This document shows, piece after piece, positions 13,153-26,340 of a stretch of DNA of 64,000 bases. The notes under the pieces were generated by a model, which saw nothing but the letters and a program-made list of their open reading frames with translations, made no database searches and had not been told where the DNA came from. Source of the stretch: Ptiloglossa arizonensis (lineage: Eukaryota > Arthropoda > Insecta > Hymenoptera > Colletidae); contig NW_027479046.1 of the NCBI RefSeq assembly GCF_051014685.1, forward strand, positions 124,001 to 188,000. Direction: 5' to 3'. The position numbers and the translations under genes are program-made. How positions within the stretch are numbered: position 1 is the first letter of the stretch; each line of letters starts with the position of its first letter.

Positions 13153-16100
13153 CGTACAACGTTTAACGTATAACGTCTAACGTATAACGTATAACGTATA
13201 ACGTATAACGTATAACGTATAACGTATAACGTATAACGTATAACGTATAACGTATAAGGTATAACGTATAACGTATAACGTATAACGTATAACGTATAAC
13301 GTATAACGTACAACGTTTAACGTATAACGAATAACGCATAACGTATAACGTATAACGTATAACGTACAACGTATAACGTATAACGTATATCCTATAACAC
13401 ATAACGTATAATGTATAACGTATAATATAACGTATAACGTATAACGTATAACGTATAACGTATACCGTATAACGTATAACGTATAACGTATAACGTATAA
13501 CGTATAACGTATAACGTATAACTTATAACGTATAACGTGTAACGTATAACGTATAACGTATAACGTATAACGTATAACGTATAACGTATAACGTATAACG
13601 TACAACGTATAACGTATAACGTATATCCTATAACGCATAACGTATAACGTATAACGTATAACGTATAACGTATAACGTATAACGTATAACGTATAACGTA
13701 TAACGTATGTCGTTTAACGTATAACGTATAACGTATAACGTATAACGTATAACGTATAACGTATAACGTATAACGTATAACGTATAACGTATAACGTACA
13801 ACGTATAACGTATAACGTATATCCTATAACGCATAACGTATAACGTATAACGTATAACGTATAACGTATAACGTATAACGTATAACGTATATCGTATAAC
13901 GTATAACGTATAACGTATAACGTATAACGTATAACGTATAACGTATAACGTATAACGTATAACGTATAACGTATAACGTATAACGTATAACGTATAACGT
14001 ATAACGTATAACGTACAACGTTTAACGTATAACGTATAACGTAGAACGTATAACGTATAACGTACAACGTATAACGTATAACGTATAACGTATAACGTAT
14101 AACGTATAAGGTATAACGTATAACGTATAACGTATAACGTATAACGCATAACGTATAACGTATAACGTATAACGTATAACGTATAACGTATAACGTATAA
14201 CGTATAACGTATAACGTATGTCGTATAACGTATAACGTATAACGTATAACGTATAACGTATAACGTATAACGTATAACGTATAACGTATAACGTATAACG
14301 TATAACGTATAACGTATAACGTATAACGTATAACGTATAACGTATAACGTATAACGTATAACGTATAACGTATAACGTATAACGTATAACGTACAACGTT
14401 TAACGTATAACGTCTAACGTATAACGTATAACGTATAACGTATAACGTATAACGTATAACGTATAACGTATAACGTATAACGTATAACGTATAACGTATA
14501 AGGTATAACGTATACCGTATAACGTATAACGTATAACGTATGACGTATAACGTACAACGTATAACGTATAACGTATATCCTATAACACAACGTATAATGT
14601 ATAACGTATAATATAACGTATAACGTATAACGTATAACGTACAACGTATAACGTATAACGTATATCCTATAACGCATAACGTATAACGTATAACGTATAA
14701 CGTATAACGTATAACGTATAACGTATAACGTATAACGTATAACGTATGTCGTATAACGTATAACGTATAACGTATAACGTATAACGTATAACGTATAACG
14801 TATAACGTATAACGTATAACGTATAACGTATAACGTATAACGTATAACGTATAACGTATAACGTATAACGTATAACGTATAACGTATAACGTATAACGTA
14901 TAACGTATGTCGTATAACGTATAACGTATAACGTATAACGTATAACGTATAACGTATAACGTATAACGTATAACGTATAACGTATAACGTATAACGTACA
15001 ACGTATAACGTATAACGTATATCCTATAACGCATAACGTATAACGTATAACGTATAACGTATAACGTATAACGTATAACGTATAAAGTATAACGTATAAC
15101 GTATAACGTATAACGTATAACGTATAACGTATAACGTATAACGTATAACGTATAACGTATAACGTATAACGTATAATGTATAACGTATAACGTATAACGT
15201 ATAACGTATAACGTATAACGTATAACGTACAACGTTTAACGTATAACGTCTAACGTATAACGTATAACGTATAACGTATAACGTATAACGTATAACGTAT
15301 AACGTATAACGTATAACGTATAACGTATAAGGTATAACGTATAACGTATAACGTATAACGTATAACGTATAACGTATAACGTACAACGTTTAACGTATAA
15401 CGAATAACGCATAACGTATAACGTATAACGTATAACGTACAACGTATAACGTATAACGTATATCCTATAACACATAACGTATAATGTATAACGTATAATA
15501 TAACGTATAACGTATAACGTATAACGTATAACGTATACCGTATAACGTATAACGTATAACGTATAACGTATAACGTATAACGTATAACGTATAACTTATA
15601 ACGTATAACGTGTAACGTATAACGTATAACGTATAACGTATAACGTATAACGTATAACGTATAACGTATAACGTACAACGTATAACGTATAACGTATATC
15701 CTATAACGCATAACGTATAACGTATAACGTATAACGTATAACGTATAACGTATAACGTATAACGTATAACGTATAACGTATAACGTATGTCGTATAACGT
15801 ATAACGTATAACGTATAACGTATAACGTATAACGTATAACGTATAACGTATAACGTATAACGTATAACGTATAACGTACAACGTATAACGTATAACGTAT
15901 ATCCTATAACGCATAACGTATAACGTATAACGTATAACGTATAACGTATAACGTATAACGTATAACGTATAACGTATATCGTATAACGTATAACGTATAA
16001 CGTATAACGTATAACGTATAACGTATAACGTATAACGTATAACGTATAACGTATAACGTATAACGTATAACGTATAACGTATAACGTATAACGTATAACG

Positions 16101-16949
16101 TACAACGTTTAACGTATAACGTATAACGTAGAACGTATAACGTATAACGTACAACGTATAACGTATAACGTATAACGTATAACGTATAACGTATAAGGTA
16201 TAACGTATAACGTATAACGTATAACGTATAACGCATAACGTATAACGTATAACGTATAACGTATAACGTATAACGTATAACGTATAACGTATAACGTATA
16301 ACGTATGTCGTATAACGTATAACGTATAACGTATAACGTATAACGTATAACGTATAACGTATAACGTATAACGTATAACGTATAACGTATAACGTATAAC
16401 GTATAACGTATAACGTATAACGTATAACGTATAACGTATAACGTATAACGTACAACGTTTAACGTATAACGTCTAACGTATAACGTATAACGTATAACGT
16501 ATAACGTATAACGTATAACGTATAACGTATAACGTATAACGTATAACGTATAAGGTATAACGTATAACGTATAACGTATAACGTATAACGTATAACGTAT
16601 AACGTACAACGTATAACGTATAACGTATATCCTATAACACAGCGTATAATGTATAACGTATAATATAACGTATAACGTATAACGTATAACGTACAACGTA
16701 TAACGTATAACGTATATCCTATAACGCATAACGTATAACGTATAACGTATAACGTATAACGTATAACGTATAACGTATAACGTATAACGTATAACGTATA
16801 ACGTATAACGTATGTCGTATAACGTATAACGTATAACGTATAACGTATAACGTATAACGTATAACGTATAACGTATAACGTATAACGTATAACGTATAAC
16901 GTATAACGTATAACGTATAACGTATAACGTATGACGTATAACGTATAAC

Positions 16950-19900
16950 GTACAACGTTTAACGTATAATGTATAACGTAGAACGTAGAACGTATAACGT
17001 ACAACGTATAACGTATAACGTATAACGTACAACGTATAACGTATAACGTATATCCTATAACGCATAACGTATAACGTATAACGTATAACGTATAACGTAT
17101 AACGTATAACGTATAACGTATAACGTATAACGTATGTCGTATAACGTATAACGTATAACGTATAACGTATAACGTATAACGTATAACGTATAACGTATAA
17201 CGTATAACGTATAACGTATAACGTATAACGTACAACGTATAACGTATAACGTATATCCTATAACGCATAACGTATAACGTATAACGTATAACGTATAACG
17301 TATAACGTATAACGTATAACGTATAACGTATAACGTATAACGTATAACGTATAACGTATAACGTATAACGTATAACGTATAACGTATAACGTATAACGTA
17401 TAACGTATAACGTATAACGTATAACGTATAACGTACAACGTTTAACGTATAACGTATAACGTAGAACGTATAACGTATAACGTATAACGGATAACGTATG
17501 ACGTATAACGTATAACGTACAAACGTTTAACGTATAATGTATAACGTAGAACGTAGAACGTATAACGTACAACGTATAACGTATAACGTTTAACGTACAA
17601 CGTATAACGTATAACGTATATCCTATAACGCATAACGTATAACGTATAACGTATAACGTATAACGTATAACGTATAACGTATAACGTATAACGTATAACG
17701 TATAACGTATAACGTATGTCGTATAACGTATAACGTATAACGTATAACGTATAACGTATAACGTATAACGTATAATGTATAACGTATAACGTATAACGTA
17801 TAACGTATAACGTATAACGTATAACGTATAACGTATAACGTATAACGTATAACGTATAACGTATAACGTACAACGTATAACGTATAACGTATAACGTATA
17901 ACGTATATCCTATAACGCATAACGTATAACGTATAACGTATAACGTATAACGTATAACGTATAACGTATAACGTATGTCGTATAACGTATAACGTATAAC
18001 GTATAACGTATAACGTATAACGTATAACGTATAATGTATAACGTATAACGTATAACGTATAACGTATAACGTATAACGTATAACGTATAACGTATAACGT
18101 ATAACGTATAACGTATAACGTACAACGTTTAACGTATAACGTATAACGTAGAACGTATAACGTATAACGTATAACGGATAACGTATGACGTATAACGTAT
18201 AACGTACAACGTTTAACGTATAATGTATAACGTAGAACGTAGAACGTATAACGTACAACGTATAACGTATAACGTATAACGTACAACGTATAACGTATAA
18301 CGTATATCCTATAACGCATAACGTATAACGTATAACGTATAACGTATAACGTATAACGTATAACGTATAACGTATAACGTATATCGTATAACGTATAACG
18401 TATGTCGTATAACGTATAACGTATAACGTATAACGTATAACGTATAACGTATAACGTATAATGTATAACGTATAACGTATAACGTATAACGTATAACGTA
18501 TAACGTATAACGTATAACGTATAACGTATAACGTACAACGTATAACGTATAACGTATAACGTACAACGTATAACGTATAACGTATAACGTATAACGTATA
18601 TCCTATAACGCATAACGTATAACGTATAACGGATAACGTATGACGTATAACGTATAACGTACAACGTTTAACGTATAATGTATAACGTAGAACGTAGAAC
18701 GTATAACGTACAACGTATAACGTATAACGTATAACGTACAACGTATAACGTATAACGTATATCCTATAACGCATAACGTATAACGTATAACGTATAACGT
18801 ATAACGTATAACGTATAACGTATAACGTATAACGTATAACGTATGTCGTATAACGTATAACGTATAACGTATAACGTATAACGTATAACGTATAACGTAT
18901 AACGTATAACGTATAACGTATAACGTAGAACGTATAACGTATAACGTATAACGTATAACGTATATCCTATAACGCATAACGTATAACGTATAACGTATAA
19001 CGTATAACGTATAACGTATAACGTATAACGTATAACGTATAACGTATAACGTATAACGTATAACGTATAACGTATAACGTATAACGTATGGCGTATAACG
19101 TATAACGTATAATGTATAACGTCCAACGTATAACGTATAACGTATAACGTATAACGTATAACGTACAACGTTTAACGTATACCGTATAACGAATAACGTA
19201 TAACGTATATCGCATGACGTATAACATATAACGTATAACGTATAACGTATAACGTACAACGTATAACGTATAACGTATATCCTATAACGCATAACGTATA
19301 ACGTATAACGTATAACGTATAACGTATAACGAATAACGTATAACGTATAACGTATAACGTACAACGTTTAACGTATAACGTATAACGTATAACGTATAAC
19401 GTATAACGTATAACGTATAACGTATAACGTATAACGTATAACGTACAACGTATAACGTATAACGTATATCCTATAACGCATAACGTATAACGTATAACGT
19501 ATAACGTATAACGTATAACGTATAACGTATAACGTATATCCTATAACGCATAACGTATAACGTATAACGTATAACGTATAACGTATAACGTATAACGTAT
19601 ACCGTATAACGAATAACGTATAACGCATAACGTATAACGTATAACGTACAACGTTTAACGTATAACGTATAACGTATAACGTATAACGTATAACGTATAA
19701 CGTATAACGTATGACGTATAACGTATAACGTACAACGTTTAACGTATAATGTATAACGTAGAACGTAGAACGTATAACGTACAACGTATAACGTATAACG
19801 TATAACGTACAACGTATAACGTATAACGTATATCCTATAACGCATAACGTATAACGTATAACGTATAACGTATAACGTATAACGTATAACGTATAACGTA

Positions 19901-20570
19901 TAACGTATAACGTATAACGTATGTCGTATAACGTATAACGTATAACGTATAACGTATAACGTATAACGTATAACGTATAACGTATAACGTATAACGTATA
20001 ACGTATAACGTATAACGTATAACGTACAACGTATAACGTATAACGTATATCCTATAACGCATAACGTATAACGTATAACGTATAACGTATAACGTATAAC
20101 GTATAACGTATAACGTATATCGTACAACGTTCAACGTATAACGTATAATGTATAACGTATAACGTATAACGTATAACGTATAAGGTATAACGTATAACGT
20201 GTAACGTATAACGTATAACGTATAACGAATAACGTATAACGTATAACGTATAACGTATAACGTATAACGTATATCCTATAACGCATAACGTATAACGTAT
20301 AACGTATAACGTATAACGTATAACGTATAACGTATAACGTATAACGTATAACGTATAACGTATAACGTATAACGTGTAACGAATAACGTATAACGTATAT
20401 CGCATGACGTATAACATATAACGTATAACGTATAACGTACAACGTATAACGTATAATGTATATCCTATAACGCATAACGTATAACGTATAACGTATAACG
20501 TATAACGTATAACGTATAACGTATAACGTATAACGTATAACGTACAACGTATAACGTATAACGTATATCC
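16950..20570. repeat. Mixed zone with paired CGTAGAA landmark
   Basis: The defining landmark is CGTACAA, CGTTTAA, TGTATAA (one normal unit between), then two consecutive CGTAGAA units. The paired CGTAGAA starts near 16,977, 17,547, 18,234, 18,687 and 19,758. CGGATAA with CGTATGA is found beside it near 17,487, 18,175 and 18,630. Elements typical of family B first appear here: CGTATAC-CGTATAA-CGAATAA and CGCATGA with CATATAA near 19,180-19,230, CGTCCAA near 19,120, and CGTATAT-CGTACAA-CGTTCAA near 20,118. An 8-base unit (CGTACAAA) lies near 17,517. The pentamer TATAA is absent from 16.7 to 20.6 kb. No gene is seen. Confidence 0.8.
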
Positions 20571-21008
20571 TATAACACATAACGTATAATGTATAACGTA
20601 TAATATAACGTATAACGTATAACGTATAACGTATAACGTATACCGTATAACGTATAACGTATAACGTATAACGTATAACGTATAACGTATAACGTATAAC
20701 TTATAACGTATAACGTGTAACGTATAACGTATAACGTATAACGTATAACGTATAACGTATAACGTATAACGTATAACGTAAAACGTATAACGTATAACGT
20801 ATAAAGTATAACGTATAACGTATAACGTATAACGTATAACGTATAACGTATAACGTATAACGTATAACGTATAACGTATAACGTATAACGTATAACGTAT
20901 AACGTATAACGTATAACGTATAACGTATAACGTATAACGTATAACGTATAACGTATAACGTATAACGTATAACGTATAACGTACAACGTATAACGTATAA
21001 CGTATATC

Positions 21009-22240
21009 CTATAACGCATAACGTATAACGTATAACGTATAACGTATAACGTATAACGTATAACGTATAACGTATAACGTATAACGTATAACGTATAACG
21101 TATAACGTATAACGTATAACGTATAACGTATAACGCATAACGTATAACGTATAACGTATAACGTATAACGTATAACGTATAACGTATAACGTACAACGTT
21201 TAACGTATAACGTATAACGTATAACGTATAGCGTATAACGTATAACGTATAACGTATGACGTATAACGTATAACGTACAACGTTTAACATATAATGTATA
21301 ACGTAGAACGTAGAACGTATAACGTACAACGTATAACGTATAACGTATAACGTATAACGTACAACGTATAACGTATAACGTATATCCTATAACGCATAAC
21401 GTATAACGTATAACGTATAACGTATAACGTATAACGTATAACGTATAACGTATAACGTATAACGTATGACGTATAACGTATGTCGTATAACGTATAACGT
21501 ATAACGTATAACGTATAACGTATAACGTATAACGTATAACGTATAACGTATAACGTATAACGTATAACGTATAACGTATAACGTATAACGTATAACGTAC
21601 AACGTATAACGTATAACGTATATCCTATAACGCATAACGTATAACGTATAACGTATAACGTATAACGTATAACGTATAACGTATAACGTATAACGTATAA
21701 CGTATAACGTATAACGTATAACGTATAACGTATAACGTATAACGTATAACGCATAACGTATAACGTATAACGTATAACGTATAACGTATAACGTATAACG
21801 TATAACGTACAACGTTTAACGTATAACGTATAACGTATAACGTATAGCGTATAACGTATAACGTATAACGTATGACGTATAACGTATAACGTACAACGTT
21901 TAACATATAATGTATAACGTAGAACGTAGAACGTATAACGTACAACGTATAACGTATAACGTATAACGTATAACGTACAACGTATAACGTATAACGTATA
22001 TCCTATAACGCATAACGTATAACGTATAACGTATAACGTATAACGTATAACGTATAACGTATAACGTATAACGTATAACGTATAACGTATAACGTATAAC
22101 GTATAACGTATAACGTATAACGTATAACGTATAACGTATAACGTATAACGTATAACGTATAACGTATAACGTATAACGTACAACGTATAACGTATAACGT
22201 ATAACGTACAACGTATAACGTATAACGTATATCCTATAAC
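21009..22240. repeat. 616-bp tandem duplication
   Basis: The stretch starting at 21,009 repeats at 21,625 with an offset of 616 bp, exactly 88 heptamers. Both copies carry TATCCTATAACGCATAAC, a CGCATAA, CGTACAA-CGTTTAA, a CGTATAG, a CGTATGA and then CGTACAA-CGTTTAA-CATATAA-TGTATAA with two CGTAGAA units. The CATATAA form at about 21,287 and 21,902 separates this pair from the other paired-CGTAGAA copies, so the duplication is recent relative to them. Confidence 0.85.
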
Positions 22241-22485
22241 GCATAACGTATAACGTATAACGTATAACGTATAACGTATAACGTATAACGTATAACGTAT
22301 AACGTATAACGTATAACGTATAACGTATAACTTATAACGTATAACGTGTAACGTATAACGTATAACGTATAACGTATAACGTATAACGTATAACGTATAA
22401 CGTATAACGTATAACGTACAACGTATAACGTATAACGTATATCCTATAACGCATAACGTATAACGTATAACGTATAACGTATAAC

Positions 22486-24230
22486 GTACAACGTTTAACG
22501 TATAACGTCTAACGTATAACGTATAACGTATAACGTATAACGTATAACGTATAACGTATAACGTATAACGTATAACGTATAACGTATAAGGTATAACGTA
22601 TAACGTATAACGTATAACGTATAACGTATAACGTATAACGTACAACGTTTAACGTATAACGAATAACGCATAACGTATAACGTATAACGTATAACGTACA
22701 ACGTATAACGTATAACGTATATCCTATAACACATAACGTATAATGTATAACGTATAATATAACGTATAACGTATAACGTATAACGTATAACGTATACCGT
22801 ATAACGTATAACGTATAACGTATAACGTATAACGTATAACGTATAACGTATAACGTATAACGTATAACGTAGAACGTATAACGTATAACGTACAACGTAT
22901 AACGTATAACGTATAACGTATAACGTATAACGTATAACGTACAACGTATAACGTATAACGTATAACGTATAACGTATAACGTATAACGTATAACGTATAA
23001 CGTGTAACGTATAACGTATAACGTATAACGTATAACGTATAACGTATAACGTATAACGTATAACGTATAACGTATAACGTATAACGTATAACGTATAACG
23101 TATAACGTATAACGTATAACGTACAACGTTTAACGTATAACGTCTAACGTATAACGTATAACGTATAACGTATAACGTATAACGTATAACGTATAACGTA
23201 TAACGTATAACGTATAACGTATAAGGTATAACGTATAACGTATAACGTATAACGTATAACGTATAACGTATAACGTACAACGTTTAACGTATAACGAATA
23301 ACGCATAACGTATAACGTATAACGTATAACGTACAACGTATAACGTATAACGTATATCCTATAACACATAACGTATAATGTATAACGTATAATATAACGT
23401 ATAACGTATAACGTATAACGTATAACGTATACCGTATAACGTATAACGTATAACGTATAACGTATAACGTATAACGTATAACGTATAACTTATAACGTAT
23501 AACGTGTAACGTATAACGTATAACGTATAACGTATAACGTATAACGTATAACGTATAACGTATAACGTACAACGTATAACGTATAACGTATATCCTATAA
23601 CGCATAACGTATAACGTATAACGTATAACGTATAACGTATAACGTATAACGTATAACGTATAACGTATAACGTATAACGTATAACGTATAACGTATAACG
23701 TATAACGTATAACTTATAACGTATAACGTGTAACGTATAACGTATAACGTATAACGTATAACGTATAACGTATAACGTATAACGTATAACGTACAACGTA
23801 TAACGTATAACGTATATCCTATAACGCATAACGTATAACGTATAACGTATAACGTATAACGTATAACGTATAACGTATAACGTATAACGTATAACGTATA
23901 ACGTATAACGTATGTCGTATAACGTATAACGTATAACGTATAACGTATAACGTATAACGTATAACGTATAACGTAGAACGTATAACGTATAACGTATAAC
24001 GTACAACGTATAACGTATAACGTATATCCTATAACGCATAACGTATAACGAATAACGTATAACGTATAACGTATAACGTATAACGTATAAAGTATAACGT
24101 ATAACGTATAACGTATAACGTATAACGTATAACGTATAACGTATAACGTATAACGTATAACGTATAACGTATAACGTATAATGTATAACGTATAACGTAT
24201 AACGTATAACGTATAACGTATAACGTATAA
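22486..24230. repeat. Second copy of the 11.42-13.1 kb segment
   Basis: It carries the same series of family A landmarks as 11,415 onward, shifted by 11,071 bp, including CGTACAA-CGTTTAA-CGTATAA-CGTCTAA at about 22,486 and 23,120 and the pentamers near 22,755 and 23,390. Small differences such as CGAATAA near 24,050 show that it is a near copy and not an identical one. Confidence 0.78.
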
Positions 24231-25319
24231 CGTACAACGTTTAACGTATAACGTCTAACGTATAACGTATAACGTATAACGTATAACGTATAACGTATAA
24301 CGTATAACGTATAACGTATAACGTATAACGTATAAGGTATAACGTATAACGTATAACGTATAACGTATAACGTATAACGTATAACGTACAACGTTTAACG
24401 TATAACGAATAACGCATAACGTATAACGTATAACGTATAACGTACAACGTATAACGTATAACGTATATCCTATAACACATAACGTATAATGTATAACGTA
24501 TAAATATAACGTATAACGTATAACGTATAACGTATAACGTATACCGTATAACGTATAACGTATAACGTATAACGTATAACGTATAACGTATAACGTATAA
24601 CTTATAACGTATAACGTGTAACGTATAACGTATAACGTATAACGTATAACGTATAACGTATAACGTATAACGTATAACGTACAACGTATAACGTATAACG
24701 TATATCCTATAACGCATAACGTATAACGTATAACGTATAACGTATAACGTATAACGTATAACGTATAACGTATAACGTATAACGTATGTCGTATAACGTA
24801 TAACGTATAACGTATAACGTACAACGTATAACGTATAATGTATATCCTATAACGCATAACGTATAACGTATAACGTATAACGTATAACGTATAACGTATA
24901 ACGTATAACGTATAACGTGTAACGAATAACGTATAACGTATATCGCATGACGTATAACATATAACGTATAACGTATAACGTACAACGTATAACGTATAAT
25001 GTATATCCTATAACGCATAACGTATAACGTATAACGTATAACGTATAACGTATAACGTATAACGTATAACGTATAACGTATAACGTACAACGTATAACGT
25101 ATAACGTATATCCTATAACACATAACGTATAATGTATAACGTATAATATAACGTATAACGTATAACGTATAACGTATAACGTATACCGTATAACGTATAA
25201 CGTATAACGTATAACGTATAACGTATAACGTATAACGTATAACGTATAACGTATAACGTATAACGTATAACGTATAACGTATAACGTATAACGTATAACG
25301 TATAACGTATAACGTATAA

Positions 25320-25360
25320 CGTAAACGTATAACGTATAACGTATAAAAGTATAACGTATA
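25320..25360. repeat. Off-phase units beside the gap
   Basis: A 6-base unit (CGTAAA, about 25,320) and an A-rich 8-base unit before AGTATAA (about 25,342-25,350) occur within 170 bp of the N run. Both are single-base length changes at A runs, unlike the whole-unit changes elsewhere. They may be consensus errors at a contig end or genuine junction variants. Confidence 0.7.
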
Positions 25361-25486
25361 ACGTATAACGTATAACGTATAACGTATAACGTATAACGTA
25401 TAACGTATAACGTATAACGTATAACGTATAACGTATAACGTATAACGTATAACGTATAACGTATAACGTATAACGTATAACGTATA

Positions 25487-25586
25487 NNNNNNNNNNNNNN
25501 NNNNNNNNNNNNNNNNNNNNNNNNNNNNNNNNNNNNNNNNNNNNNNNNNNNNNNNNNNNNNNNNNNNNNNNNNNNNNNNNNNNNNN
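25487..25586. other. Assembly gap, 100 Ns
   Basis: Exactly 100 Ns. Round-number gaps of 100 commonly stand for an unknown distance in scaffolded assemblies, so the true missing length may be very different. The left flank is family A (pentamer landmark at 25,144). The right flank carries a paired CGTAGAA landmark (about 25,712) and then family B, so the gap lies close to a change of repeat family. Confidence 0.97.
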
Positions 25587-26340
25587 GTATAACGTATAAC
25601 GTATAACGTATAACGTATAACGTATAACGTATAACGCATAACGTATAACGTATAACGTATAACGTATAACGTATAACGTATAACGTATAACGTACAACGT
25701 TTAACGTATAACGTAGAACGTAGAACGTATAACGTATAACGTATAACGTATGACGTATAACGTATAACGTATAACGTATAACGTATAACGTATAACGTAT
25801 AACGTATAACGTATAACGTATAACGTATAACGTATAACGTATAACGTATAACGTATAACGTATAACGCATAACGTATAACGTATAACGTATAACGTATAA
25901 CGTATAACGTATAACGTATAACGTATAACGTATAACGTATAACGTATAACGTATAACGTATAACGTATAACGTATCACTAATAACGTATAACGAATATCG
26001 TAGGACGTATAACGTATAACGTATAACGTATAACGTATAACGTATAACGTATAACGTATAACGTATAACGTATAACGTATAACGTATAACGTATAACGTA
26101 TAACGTATAACGTATAACGTATAACGTATAACGTATAACGTATAACGTATAACGTATAACGTATAACGTATAACGTATAACGTATAACGTATAACGTATA
26201 ACGTATAACGTATAACGTATAACGTATAACGTATACGTATAACGTATAACGTATAGCGTATAACGTATAACGTATAACGTATAACGTATAACGTATAACG
26301 TATAACGTATAACGTATAACGTATAACGTATAACGTATAT

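Larger units (their letters stand above)
5330..16950. repeat. Higher-order repeat family A, first block
   Basis: Variant units recur in fixed order. The order is CGTACAA-CGTTTAA with CGTCTAA two units later; GGTATAA; CGTACAA-CGTTTAA with CGAATAA and CGCATAA; the TATCCTATAACACATAAC landmark with TGTATAA and the pentamer TATAA; CGTATAC; CTTATAA plus CGTGTAA; one or more CGTACAA plus TATCCTATAACGCATAAC groups; CGTATGT; AGTATAA; and back to the start. The pentamer lies near 5577, 6724, 8031, 9142, 9938, 10558, 11686, 12319, 13423, 14609, 15497 and 16660. Many intervals are close to 1.1 kb; intervals of 620-890 bp come from truncated or rearranged copies. No gene is present. Confidence 0.88.
20570..25250. 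repeat. Higher-order repeat family A, second block
   Basis: Family A returns with pentamer landmarks near 20,603, 22,755, 23,390, 24,503 (extra A) and 25,144. Paired CGTAGAA landmarks persist at about 21,302 and 21,918. Between 24.9 and 25.0 kb a family B type CGCATGA plus CATATAA group appears, so this block also has mixed ancestry. It contains the second copies of the 11.4-13.1 kb segment and the 616-bp tandem duplication described separately. Confidence 0.82.
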
